This document shows positions 7,965-15,818 of a stretch of DNA of 64,000 nucleotides, in pieces (positions within the stretch are counted from its first letter, which is position 1; each line of letters begins with the position of its first letter). The DNA comes from CAVAWX01 sp963642995 (GTDB lineage: Bacteria > Actinomycetota > Coriobacteriia > Coriobacteriales > QAMH01). Position numbers and translations under genes: made by a program. The notes under the pieces are model-generated. The model saw only the letters and a list, made by a program, of their open reading frames with translations. It was not told the origin of the DNA and searched no databases. The DNA is taken from positions 62,001-126,000 of the forward strand of contig CAVIIZ010000001.1 of NCBI GenBank assembly GCA_963642995.1, in the 5' to 3' direction.

Positions 7965-9617
7965 CTACTCCAGGGAGAAGAGCACGGGATAGAGGGGCTG
8001 CTCGCCGCGCTGGGCGTCCACGTCGAGGTCCGGCCAGGCCTGCTCGATGGCCTCTGCCAGCCCTTCAAGCGCCTCGTCGGGCAGATCGGCGCCCGCAAGC
8101 AAGGTGAGCGTGTCGAAATCGCCCGCCCCCATCTGCTCGGCCAAGGCCATGACGGCCTCGGAGACCGTCGCCGCGACGACGTCGAGCGATCCGTCCGCGA
8201 TGCCGATGACGTCTCCGGGGGCGATTTTCTCGCCTTTGGAGGTCTTCGAGGACTTCACCGCGGTCGTGACCTCCGCGCAATGCACGTCGGACAGCGCCTC
8301 GGTCATGGCGCGGGCGTTTTCCTCCAAACCGGCGGAGCGGTCGGCCGCAAACATCGCGGAAAATGCCGCGAGCACGTTTTTCGTGGGGACGACGGCGCAG
8401 GGCACCGGCGCGTTTTCCGCCGCCGCGTTTGCCGCCATGACGATGTTGCCGTTGTCGGGCAAGATGACGACGGCGTCGGCGCCCGTCGCCTCGACCGCCG
8501 CGAGCAGGTCGGCCGTGGAGGGGTTCATGGTCTGGCCGCCCTCGACGACATAGTCCACGCCCAGCGAGCGCAATATGACCGCCGTGCCGCTGCCCACGGC
8601 CACGGCCACGAAGGCAAGCTCCTTGTGCTCGGACGGCGCCGCGCCCGCCTCTGCGCTTCGCGCCGCATCCTCATCTCCCGCCAGCCCCTCGGCGCGCTCG
8701 GCGCTCTCCAAGACCATGTTGTGGATGAAGACCTCGGAGACCTGGCCGCGCGCGGTCATGTAGTTCAGCACCTCGCCCGGCGTGTCGGTGTGCACATGCA
8801 CCTTGAAGTCGGGATGCGAGCCCACGAGCAGCTCGCAGTCGCCGGCGCCGGCAAGGAAGCCCAGCGCCTCGTCGGTGTCGACGTCTACGCTGTGGAACAA
8901 GAACTCGGTGCAGTACATGTAGTCCGAGCCCGCCCAGTCGTTCACCTGCTCGATGGCCACCTGCGCCTGCGCGTGGGTGAAGTCCTCGGAGCGCGCGATC
9001 GCCTCGTCGCCTTTGCCCAAAAGCGAGGCGGCGAAGGCCTGGAACAAGATGGTGAGGCCGAAACCCCCGGAATCGACGACGCCGTTTTCCTTCAGCACGG
9101 GCAGGAAATCGCTCGTGCGCTTCACCGAGGCCAGCGCCTCGGCGCAGATGGCCTCCAGCGCGGCCGCAGGCGACAGCCCCTCTTCGGCGGCCATCGCCGC
9201 CGCGGCGGCGGCGTCTTCGAGCACGGTGAGGATCGTGCCCTTCACCGGCTTGCGCACCGCCTGGAAGGCCACCTCGACGCTGCGGTCGAGCGCGCGGGAG
9301 ATGGCGGCGGCGTCGCAGGACGATGCGCCCTCGAGACCCTCGCACAGACCGCGCAGGATCTGGCTCGTGATGACGCCGGAGTTGCCGCGCGCGCCCATGA
9401 GCGAGCCGTGCGTGATGGCGCGGCGCACGTCGTCTGCCGTGGCGGAAGGCGGCAGGCAGGCGAGCTCCTTTGCCACCGACTGCATGGTCAGCGACATGTT
9501 CGTGCCCGTGTCGCCGTCCGGCACGGGAAAAACGTTCAGGCGGTTGACTTCTTCTTTTCGGCTCGTGAGCGTGTCGGTCGCGTAGTCGATGGCGCGGCGT
9601 ATGCTGGCGATGTTCAT
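7965..9617 (-). CDS. fakA: DAK2-domain fatty acid kinase subunit (FakA/YloV)
   Basis: 550 residues starting at MNIASIRR; the upstream open frame is spurious. The DhaL/DAK2 nucleotide domain carries NVFPVPDGDTGTNM (residues 28-41), whose aspartates coordinate Mg-ADP. It is followed by a long central domain and a C-terminal domain ending YPVLFSLE. FakA phosphorylates fatty acid bound to a FakB/DegV protein. The order Asp23 protein, FakA, DegV, recG matches the common Gram-positive arrangement. The spacing to degV is 85 bp. The ribosome site is weak (AGGG about 12 bases upstream). Confidence 0.9.
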   Translation of the reverse strand: MNIASIRRAIDYATDTLTSRKEEVNRLNVFPVPDGDTGTNMSLTMQSVAKELACLPPSATADDVRRAITHGSLMGARGNSGVITSQILRGLCEGLEGASSCDAAAISRALDRSVEVAFQAVRKPVKGTILTVLEDAAAAAAMAAEEGLSPAAALEAICAEALASVKRTSDFLPVLKENGVVDSGGFGLTILFQAFAASLLGKGDEAIARSEDFTHAQAQVAIEQVNDWAGSDYMYCTEFLFHSVDVDTDEALGFLAGAGDCELLVGSHPDFKVHVHTDTPGEVLNYMTARGQVSEVFIHNMVLESAERAEGLAGDEDAARSAEAGAAPSEHKELAFVAVAVGSGTAVILRSLGVDYVVEGGQTMNPSTADLLAAVEATGADAVVILPDNGNIVMAANAAAENAPVPCAVVPTKNVLAAFSAMFAADRSAGLEENARAMTEALSDVHCAEVTTAVKSSKTSKGEKIAPGDVIGIADGSLDVVAATVSEAVMALAEQMGAGDFDTLTLLAGADLPDEALEGLAEAIEQAWPDLDVDAQRGEQPLYPVLFSLE

Positions 9618-9720
9618 GTGTGTGTCTACCCTATCTTTACCATGCTTCGTTGCTTGCGCACATGACGCGCGCCCTGATGCACGCGCGCAGATCCTCGAAA
9701 CGCGCGTGCGGCGGGCGGCG

Positions 9721-10074
9721 CTAGTCGCGCACCCTGATACCCTGGACATGCACCTCGATGTCGGCCACGGGCAGCTGCGCGGAATCCTCGAGCGCGAAAC
9801 GCACGTTTTCCGCGAGCATGCGCGAGACCTCGGAGAGGTTCACGCCGTGCTCCACGACGATGTAGAGATCCACCTGCACGCCGTCGTCGAGCATCTGCAC
9901 GGTGACGCCGCGGCGCAGGCGGTTGCCCGGCAAGAGCTTCACCATGCCGTCGGTGAGCGTCGGCGCCGTCATGCCGACCACCCCGTAGCTTTCGAGCGCG
10001 GCATACCCCGCGAGGTCGGCTATCACGCCGTTGGCGACGGACAGGCCGCCGGCGACCTCTTCTTGTCGTGCCAT
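9721..10074 (-). CDS. Asp23/Gls24 family envelope-stress protein
   Basis: 117 residues. The start MARQEEVAGGLSVANGVIADLAGYAAL has a strong AAGGGGG site eight bases upstream. The Asp23 fold is recognisable from the alternating segments LPGNRLRRGVTVQML and VDLYIVVEHGVNLSEVSRML. Members are membrane-associated or envelope-stress proteins of uncertain biochemical role. A gene of this family next to fakA is a conserved arrangement in Gram-positives. The divergent ribosomal protein L28 gene often found upstream is not here. Confidence 0.9.
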   Translation of the reverse strand: MARQEEVAGGLSVANGVIADLAGYAALESYGVVGMTAPTLTDGMVKLLPGNRLRRGVTVQMLDDGVQVDLYIVVEHGVNLSEVSRMLAENVRFALEDSAQLPVADIEVHVQGIRVRD

Positions 10075-10142
10075 GCGAAACCCCCTTTTCGGAGACAAGG
10101 CCCATGCGCGGGCAAGCCATATGCGCGCATGCGTGAAGCGTC

Positions 10143-10148
10143 ATTGTA
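10143..10148 (-). promoter_or_regulatory. Candidate -10 element for the asp23-fakA-degV-recG operon
   Basis: TACAAT on the minus strand (10148 to 10143) about 70 bases before the asp23 start. No convincing -35 hexamer is found at 16-18 bp, so this rests on the -10 match and position only. Confidence 0.35.
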
Positions 10149-10231
10149 GCCCAAAAGCACATGCGCGCGAGGGGAATGGACGGCGCACACAAAGCGCACA
10201 AGGGCGAGGGCCGCGGGCGGGTCGCGACGGG

Positions 10232-10271
10232 CAAAAAAGGAGGCGGCTGCCCTGAACAGGCGAGCCGCCTC
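10232..10271 (-). terminator. Intrinsic terminator after the purine permease
   Basis: Inverted repeat GAGGCGGCT / AGCCGCCTC (10263-10271 with 10240-10248), 14-base loop, followed on the minus strand by CC and six T (10233-10238). It lies 60 bp after the permease stop and separates it from the asp23 operon. Confidence 0.85.
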
Positions 10272-10330
10272 GTCGAGACGAGAGGAAGCGCCGGCGATGC
10301 GCGGTGCCGGCGGCGAGACGCGCCCCTTTT

Positions 10331-11650
10331 CTACGAGAAGATGAACATCGCGAGAAAGGCCAACGCCGCGACCCACATGAGCGGCTTTATCTCGCGCACT
10401 TTGCGGCAGGCGAGCATGCACACGACATAGGAGATGAACCCGAGGCCTATGCCGGTGGTGATGGAATAGGTCATGGGGATGGAGAAGATGGTGATGAAGG
10501 CGGGGAACGCGCTCTCGATGCTGCTCCAGTCGACATGCCCGACGTCGGTCATCATGAGATAGCCCACGACGACGAGCGCGCCGCAGGTGGCCGAGCTGGA
10601 GACCATGCCGATGATGGGGCTGAGGAACGCGAAGACTACGAAGGCGACGGCCACGACGACGTTGGAGAAGCCCGTGCGCGCGCCGGAAGCCGCGCCGGAG
10701 GCGCTTTCCACGAAGGTGGTGATCGAGGAGGCGCCCGTGAAGCCGCCGACCACGGCGGCCGCCGAGTCGATGGTGAGTATCTTTCCGATGTCTTTGACCT
10801 CGCCGTCGTCGTCGACGAACTTGCCGGCCTCGGCAACCGCCACCGCCGTGCCCATCGTGTCGAAGAAATCGCTCATCAGCAGCGAGAAGGCGAAGAGCAG
10901 CAGCGCCGGCTGCAAGAACACCTGGAGTATGGCCATGTTGCCCGTGGAGGGCACGGTCTGGAAGGGCGCGGCGAAGGTGGAGAAGTCCAGCCCGAAGCTC
11001 CAGCTCGTGGGCAGCGCGGTGACGCCCAGGGGGATGCCCGCGACCGTGGCGACGATGATGGAGATGAGCAAGGCGCCGCGTACCTTTGCCACCGTGAGGA
11101 CGATGGCGACGAGGATGGCGATGATGGAGACGATGACGGTCGGCGAGGTGAAGTCGCCTGCCGAGATGAGGGTGGACTCGTTGTCGACGATGATGCCGCC
11201 GCCTTTCATGCCCACGAACGCGATGAACAAGCCGATGCCGATGCCGATGGCGTGGCGCAAGGAGACGGGGATGGCGCGCATGATGGCCTCGCGCAGACCG
11301 CAGACCACGAGCGCCAAGATGACGACGCCTTCGATCATGACGATGGCCATGGCCACGCGCCAGTCGACGGCGGTGGGCTGCATGCACAGGCTGTAGGCGA
11401 TGATGGAGTTGATGCCCATGCCGGACGCCAAGGCCAGCGGGCGGTTGGCAATGAGACCCATGCACAAGGTCATGATGGCCGCGCCGAAGCAGGTGGCGGT
11501 GAGGGCCGCCTCGAAGGGGATGCCGGCGTCGACGAGTATCGTCGGGTTGACGGCGATGATGTAGGCCATCGCCAGAAACGTGGTGAGGCCGCCGACGATC
11601 TCGGCGCCGTACGACGATCCGCGTTCCTTGATCTTGAAGAACTTTTCCAC
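10331..11650 (-). CDS. pbuG: NCS2 family purine permease (AzgA/PbuG type)
   Basis: 439 residues from the GTG at 11650, chosen because GGAGGGG lies seven bases upstream; another GTG at 11656 is too close to that site. The N-terminus EKFFKIKERGSSYGAEIVGGLTTFLAMAYIIAVNPTIL is the hallmark of the AzgA/PbuG branch, and LASGMGINSIIAYSL is the substrate-binding half-helix. About 12-14 hydrophobic segments follow. It would import guanine, hypoxanthine or adenine by proton symport. No purine riboswitch was found in the 240 bp upstream, so regulation is unknown. It is followed by a strong terminator and is probably monocistronic. Confidence 0.92.
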   Translation of the reverse strand: MEKFFKIKERGSSYGAEIVGGLTTFLAMAYIIAVNPTILVDAGIPFEAALTATCFGAAIMTLCMGLIANRPLALASGMGINSIIAYSLCMQPTAVDWRVAMAIVMIEGVVILALVVCGLREAIMRAIPVSLRHAIGIGIGLFIAFVGMKGGGIIVDNESTLISAGDFTSPTVIVSIIAILVAIVLTVAKVRGALLISIIVATVAGIPLGVTALPTSWSFGLDFSTFAAPFQTVPSTGNMAILQVFLQPALLLFAFSLLMSDFFDTMGTAVAVAEAGKFVDDDGEVKDIGKILTIDSAAAVVGGFTGASSITTFVESASGAASGARTGFSNVVVAVAFVVFAFLSPIIGMVSSSATCGALVVVGYLMMTDVGHVDWSSIESAFPAFITIFSIPMTYSITTGIGLGFISYVVCMLACRKVREIKPLMWVAALAFLAMFIFS

Positions 11651-11868
11651 GAGCACACCCCTCCCCCGCCCGCCCCATCCGGGCGGTGCGGCACGCGAAA
11701 TGAAAAGAAGAACCGAAGCCGTATCTTTGTAGCACATGGGCACGGGCAAAGATGCGGGGAAAACGTGAACGCCCACGGGCGGGAAGACGCGCCCGCCATA
11801 CGGGAGGAAAAACGAGGGGGCGAGCCGACGAGGGGCCAGGCGCGCCTGTCCGGGCACGGGCGCGCGGG

Positions 11869-11897
11869 AAAAGGGCGCACGACGCGCACGGCGCCTA
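11869..11897 (-). terminator. Possible terminator after ruvB
   Basis: Five-base-pair GGCGC / GCGCC stem (11891-11895 with 11874-11878) overlapping the ruvB stop codon, followed on the minus strand by a four-T run at 11869-11872. The short stem makes it weak. The remaining ~200 bp up to the permease start hold no gene. Confidence 0.4.
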
Positions 11898-13019
11898 TCC
11901 GAGCTTCGGGACGGGCAAGCCCAGGTGCTCGTAGGCGCGCGGGGCAGCACGACGCCCCTTTGGCGTGCGCTCTATGAGGCCGCAGCGCAGAAGATAGGGC
12001 TCGTAGACGTCTTCTATGGTGTCCGGCTCCTCGCCGAGCGCGCTGGCAAGCGTGGCCAGCCCCACGGGCCGAGAGGCGAAGGTGATGCACAAAAGACGCA
12101 GGAGCGCGTCGTCTGTGGAGTCGAGGCCGAGCGCGTCCACCTTGAAAAACGAGAGCGCCTGCGCGGCCGTCTGCCGGTCGATGCGGCCGTCGGCGCGGAC
12201 CTGCGCGTAGTCGCGCACCCGCTTGAGCAGGCGGTTTGCCAAGCGCGGCGTGGCACGCGAGCGCGAGGCGATCTCGACGGCGCCGGCGGCGTCTATCTCG
12301 ACTCCCAAGATGGACGCCGAGCGGACGACTATGTCGCAAAGCTCTTCGACGGAATAGTAGTCGAGGCGAAAGCACGCGCCGAAACGGTCGCGCAAGGGCC
12401 CGGTGAGCAGGCCGGTGCGCGTGGTGGCCGCCACGAGCGTGAAACGCGGCAGGTCGAGGCGTATGGAGCGGGCGGCAGGCCCTTGGCCTATGACGATGTC
12501 GAGGGCGAAATCCTCCATCGCCGGATAGAGCACCTCTTCCACGGCGCGGTTCAAGCGGTGGATCTCGTCGATGAAGAGGACGTCGCCTTCCTCGAGGTTG
12601 GTGAGTATGGCGGCCAGGTCGCCGGCACGCTCGATGGCAGGCCCGCTGGTGGCCTTGAAGGAGACGCCCAGCTCGTTTGCCACCACGCCCGCAAGCGTGG
12701 TCTTGCCCAGGCCCGGAGGCCCTGAGAAAAGCAGGTGGTCGAGGGCCTCGCCGCGCGATTTGGCCGCCTCGATCAGCACGGAGAGGTTTTCCTTGATGCG
12801 CGTCTGGCCGAGATATTCGAAAAGCACCTTGGGGCGCAGCCCCGTCTCCGAGGCGGCCTCCTCGTGCGTTTGCGAGGGCGAGACGAAGCGCTCGGCTGCC
12901 GGCGCGTCTGGCGCGTTTTCGGGCACGACCGTGCCACCCCCCTCCTCCGCAGCGCCTGCCCGCGCATCCGCGGCGCCCGCTTGCGCGCCATCAGAGAATT
13001 CCGGCGACTCCCACATCAT
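11895..13019 (-). CDS. ruvB: Holliday junction branch migration helicase RuvB
   Basis: 374 residues. A non-conserved acidic/Ala-rich N-terminus (about 1-55) precedes FEYLGQ, Walker A GPPGLGKTT (100-108), Walker B with DEIHRLN (151-157), sensor motif AATTRTG and the arginine-finger segment GPLRDRFG. The C-terminal winged helix ends with RTPKGRRAAPRAYEHLGL. RuvB is the hexameric motor that drives branch migration with RuvA. The start ATGATG overlaps the ruvA stop by four bases. Confidence 0.97.
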   Translation of the reverse strand: MMWESPEFSDGAQAGAADARAGAAEEGGGTVVPENAPDAPAAERFVSPSQTHEEAASETGLRPKVLFEYLGQTRIKENLSVLIEAAKSRGEALDHLLFSGPPGLGKTTLAGVVANELGVSFKATSGPAIERAGDLAAILTNLEEGDVLFIDEIHRLNRAVEEVLYPAMEDFALDIVIGQGPAARSIRLDLPRFTLVAATTRTGLLTGPLRDRFGACFRLDYYSVEELCDIVVRSASILGVEIDAAGAVEIASRSRATPRLANRLLKRVRDYAQVRADGRIDRQTAAQALSFFKVDALGLDSTDDALLRLLCITFASRPVGLATLASALGEEPDTIEDVYEPYLLRCGLIERTPKGRRAAPRAYEHLGLPVPKLG

Positions 13020-13627
13020 CGTGCGGCTCCCAGGCTCTTGAGCGCGTAGCGCATGCCTTCTTCAACGCTTGCATCTGCAGGGCACCCCGAAAGCGACGAG
13101 GCGGCCTCCGCATCCGAGAAGCCCATGCCGCGCAAGGCCTCGCGCACCTCGTGCAGGCCAGAGGAAGAGGCGGAGCCGGACGCCGCGCAGCTGCCATCTG
13201 CTTGCCCGGCCAACGGGACGGCAAGCGACGAGAAGCGGTCTTTCAGCTCCAGCACCACGCGCTGGGCGGTCTTCTTGCCGATGCCGGGCGCACGCGCGAT
13301 GGCCGTATCGTCGCCGGATGCGATGGCGTCTGCCACCTGCGCCGGCGAAAGCGCCGACAGCAAGGCGAGCGCGAGTTTTGGCCCTAGGCCCTTCACCCCG
13401 AGCAGCGCCGTGAACATATCCTTTTCAGCCGGGTCGAGAAAGCCGAAGAGCGCAAGCCCATCGTCTTTCACCTGCAGATACGTCCATATGCGCACCACCT
13501 GCGGCGGCGCGGGCAGACTCGCCAGCGCATGCGAGCTCATGGACAGCTCGTAGCCGACGCCGCCCACCTCGAGCACCGCGGCGCCCGCATCGCGTCCCGC
13601 GACGATCCCTTCCAGAAAGGCTATCAA
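13016..13627 (-). CDS. ruvA: Holliday junction DNA-binding protein RuvA
   Basis: 203 residues from a TTG start (MIAFLEGIVAG) preceded by GGAGGCGGCCCG; the start overlaps the ruvC stop as TTGA. The OB domain is followed by the tandem helix-hairpin-helix segments LLGVKGLGPKLALALLSAL and IARAPGIGKKTAQRVVLELKD, then a C-terminal domain III (EVREALRGMGFSDAEA) that contacts RuvB. A linker of about 25 Ser/Ala-rich residues joins domains II and III. It tetramerises on four-way junctions. Confidence 0.96.
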   Translation of the reverse strand: MIAFLEGIVAGRDAGAAVLEVGGVGYELSMSSHALASLPAPPQVVRIWTYLQVKDDGLALFGFLDPAEKDMFTALLGVKGLGPKLALALLSALSPAQVADAIASGDDTAIARAPGIGKKTAQRVVLELKDRFSSLAVPLAGQADGSCAASGSASSSGLHEVREALRGMGFSDAEAASSLSGCPADASVEEGMRYALKSLGAAR

Positions 13628-14241
13628 CGGGCCGCCTCCTTTTCCACAGCGGCGGCGACCTTGCGCTCGAATGCCCGGCGCGCCTGGGCCCGCGCCCGCT
13701 TCGTCGTGGCCGGATCCATGCCCGTCGCACAGGCCACGGCCTGCTCCAAGCCACGTCCGCGCCGCATGCGCAGGTGGGTGATGGCGCACGCCAGCGCATC
13801 TGCCGCATGGTCCGGCTTCGGGTCGTGGTCGAGCCCGAGCACGGCGCGCACCATGTACTGCACCTGCGCCTTGTCCGCCTTTCCCGTGCCCACGAGCGCT
13901 TTTTTTATCTGCAGGGGCGTGTACTCCCCGAAGGAAAGACCCATGCACGCGCAAGCCACGAGGGCGGCGCCGCGCGCCTGGGCCGTCGCGATGGCAGACG
14001 GCGCGTTCGCCCCGAAATACACCGACTCCGCGCACAAGGCGCCCAACCGGTAGCGCGATATGACCTCGCACAGATTGTCGTGGATGATGGCCAGGCGGGC
14101 GGGCAGCTCCATATCGGGACGGGTCGTGACGCAGCCATAGGCCACGGGCACGATGCGCGAGCCCTCCTCGCGCACGACCCCCCAGCCGGTGTTGGCAAGA
14201 CCGGGGTCTATGCCGATGACCATATCCGGATCCAGGCACAT
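13624..14241 (-). CDS. ruvC: Crossover junction endodeoxyribonuclease RuvC
   Basis: 205 residues from the ATG at 14241; the alternative ATG at 14223 gives MVIGIDPGLANTGWG directly, but GGTGGA lies better placed for 14241. Catalytic acidic residues are visible in IDPGLANTGWG, in LCAESVYFG, and in the C-terminal KPDHAADALACAITHL. It resolves Holliday junctions as a dimer. It is the first gene of the ruvCAB operon. The ~40-residue Arg/Ala-rich tail after the catalytic core is longer than in Escherichia coli. Confidence 0.95.
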   Translation of the reverse strand: MCLDPDMVIGIDPGLANTGWGVVREEGSRIVPVAYGCVTTRPDMELPARLAIIHDNLCEVISRYRLGALCAESVYFGANAPSAIATAQARGAALVACACMGLSFGEYTPLQIKKALVGTGKADKAQVQYMVRAVLGLDHDPKPDHAADALACAITHLRMRRGRGLEQAVACATGMDPATTKRARAQARRAFERKVAAAVEKEAAR

Positions 14242-14339
14242 GCCCTGTCCACCCGCCTCTTTCGCCCGCGCCACAGCCCCGTTCACCCCCTCGTGAAATC
14301 TCCTTCCACCCGATGCCGTGCGCCATGCCGGGTGAAAAG

Positions 14340-14353
14340 CAAACAAATGTTCT
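14340..14353. promoter_or_regulatory. Candidate LexA (SOS) box upstream of ruvC
   Basis: CAAACAAATGTTCT matches the Gram-positive/actinobacterial consensus CGAAC-N4-GTTCG at 8 of 10 defined positions. It lies about 100 bp upstream of ruvC, next to TATGCT stretches that could be -10 elements of the minus-strand promoter. The rest of 14242-14567 holds the yebC terminator and no other gene. Confidence 0.5.
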
Positions 14354-14493
14354 GTTGCAAGCATAGCATACGAACATCGGGTGCCTTCGCGGTTTTCGAG
14401 AAAAAGGCTGCGAAAAAGGAGGGGGCGCGAACGGCGGCGGGCAACGTGGCGAGGTGCGGCAAGCCTCGGCGCGGCGCTGTATGCGCTCGCGAC

Positions 14494-14524
14494 AAGAAAA
14501 CGGCGCCTTCCCGCGAAGGCGCCG
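14494..14524 (-). terminator. Intrinsic terminator after yebC
   Basis: Perfect 10-bp stem CGGCGCCTTC / GAAGGCGCCG (14515-14524 with 14501-14510), four-base loop, then TTTTCTTG on the minus strand. It lies 44 bp beyond the yebC stop. Confidence 0.85.
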
Positions 14525-14567
14525 ATCGTTTCACCATATGCGCATGCGAAACCCGTGCACGGGCGCC

Positions 14568-15326
14568 CTAGCCCTCCAGGGCCGCGGCCACCTCGTCGCT
14601 GATCTCCATGGTGTGCGAGACGCACTGCACATCGTCGAGGTCTTCGAGCGCGTCCACGAGGCGCATGACCTTCTTGGCGTCTTCGACCGTGACCTCGGTG
14701 GGGTTGTTCGCGGTGAAGACGAGTTCGGCGCCCTTGACCTCGATGCCCTGCGCGTCGAGGGATTTCTTCACCGCCATGAGCTCGGACGGCTCGGTCCACA
14801 CGACCCACTCCTCGCCGGCGTCCTCATAATCGTCGCCGCCGGCCTCGGTGACGGCCTCGAAGAGCTTGTCCTCATCGTCGCAGACGGCCTTGTCCACCGT
14901 GACCTGGCCTTGGCGTTTGAATTGGAAGGCCACCGAGCCGCTCGTGGCGAGGTTGCCGCCCGCATGGTTGAAGGCGCTGCGCACGTCGGCGGCGGTGCGG
15001 TTGCGGTTGTCGGTCAGGCACTCGACGTACAAGCCGATGCCGGCAGGGCCATACCCCTCGTAGGTGACCTCTTCCCAGGCCGCGGCGTCGGCGCCGGACC
15101 CGAAGGCCTTGTCGATGGCCGTCTGGATCTTGTCCTTGGGCATGGAGTAGCCCTTGGCCTTGGCGATGGCAGCCGCCAGCGAGGCGTTGTTGTCCGGGTT
15201 CGGGTCGCCCCCCTCCTTGGCCGCCACGGTGATGATGCGGCTGAGCTTGGAGAACATGGCGGAGCGCTTCGCGTCTACCGCCGCCTTGCGATGCTTGGTG
15301 GTCGCCCACTTAGAATGTCCGGACAT
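14568..15326 (-). CDS. yebC: YebC/PmpR family regulatory protein
   Basis: 252 residues, full length for the family. The N-terminus MSGHSKWATTKHRKAAVDAKR is diagnostic. The remainder, including NPDNNASLAAAIAKAKGYSMPKD and YEGYGPAGIGLYVECLTDN, follows the three-domain YebC fold. Members were described as transcription factors, and recent work on related proteins points to a role in translation at difficult sequences. It commonly precedes ruvC, as here, but a terminator and a 326-bp gap separate the two. A ribosome site AAAGGAAGG precedes the start. Confidence 0.94.
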   Translation of the reverse strand: MSGHSKWATTKHRKAAVDAKRSAMFSKLSRIITVAAKEGGDPNPDNNASLAAAIAKAKGYSMPKDKIQTAIDKAFGSGADAAAWEEVTYEGYGPAGIGLYVECLTDNRNRTAADVRSAFNHAGGNLATSGSVAFQFKRQGQVTVDKAVCDDEDKLFEAVTEAGGDDYEDAGEEWVVWTEPSELMAVKKSLDAQGIEVKGAELVFTANNPTEVTVEDAKKVMRLVDALEDLDDVQCVSHTMEISDEVAAALEG

Positions 15327-15376
15327 ACGAGGCCTTCCTTTTGAATCGGTGCTCTTTTACCGTGTGACGAAAAAAG

Positions 15377-15382
15377 ATTCTA
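15377..15382 (-). promoter_or_regulatory. Candidate -10 element for yebC
   Basis: TAGAAT on the minus strand, about 50 bases upstream of the yebC start. No clear -35 hexamer is visible at normal spacing. Confidence 0.4.
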
Positions 15383-15491
15383 GCACAGCGTCCGCACGTC
15401 CCCTGAAGAGGCGGGAAAAGAAGGGGCGGCGTCGCGGGTGCTGTTCCGGTTTCTTGCAAAAGAGGTTTTTCCCTTTGCGAACGCGAACGGC

Positions 15492-15526
15492 GAAAAGAAG
15501 GCGCGCCGAAAATGCGACGCGCCTTC
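15492..15526 (-). terminator. Intrinsic terminator after acpP (end of ribosomal operon)
   Basis: Nine-bp stem GAAGGCGCG / CGCGCCTTC (15518-15526 with 15497-15505), 12-base loop, then TTTTCG on the minus strand. It lies 48 bp downstream of the acpP stop. Confidence 0.75.
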
Positions 15527-15574
15527 AAAACGGCGAACTGCGCGCAAGCCGCGCGGCTTTTCGCTCCTGCTGCG

Positions 15575-15808
15575 CTACGCCTGCCGCGCCTTCAGGGAGT
15601 CGACATGGGCGACGATATCGCCCACCGTCTGCAGGCCTTCCGGCTCGCCGAAGTCGACGCCCTCTTTGTCCTCCAAATCGCACACCAGCTCGACCAGATC
15701 GAGCGAGTCCAGCTCGAGGGACTCGAGCGTCGAGTCCGGCGACACGGATGCAGGATCGACCTCGAGGTTGTCGTGCAGAATCTGCTTCAGCGTGTCCAAC
15801 GTGGCCAT
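15575..15808 (-). CDS. acpP: Acyl carrier protein
   Basis: 77 residues. The phosphopantetheine attachment motif is LELDSLDLVEL, with the modified Ser in DSLD. The protein is acidic with the usual four-helix length. It carries acyl chains in fatty acid synthesis. It starts only ten bases after the rplQ stop, at the end of the ribosomal operon, where truA or cobalt-transporter genes are more often found. Cotranscription with rplQ would tie lipid synthesis to translation genes; a separate acpP in a fab cluster could exist outside the window. Confidence 0.92.
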   Translation of the reverse strand: MATLDTLKQILHDNLEVDPASVSPDSTLESLELDSLDLVELVCDLEDKEGVDFGEPEGLQTVGDIVAHVDSLKARQA

Positions 15809-15818
15809 GAGCGCGTCC

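Noticed and set aside
9618..9749. Longer N-terminus for the FakA-like protein
   Set aside because: The extra residues are Arg/Ser-rich, not conserved and overlap asp23; the ATG at 9617 matches the family start.
11651..11894. Possible purine riboswitch upstream of the purine permease
   Set aside because: I could not find the conserved P1 stem and loop sequences of the purine aptamer in this stretch.
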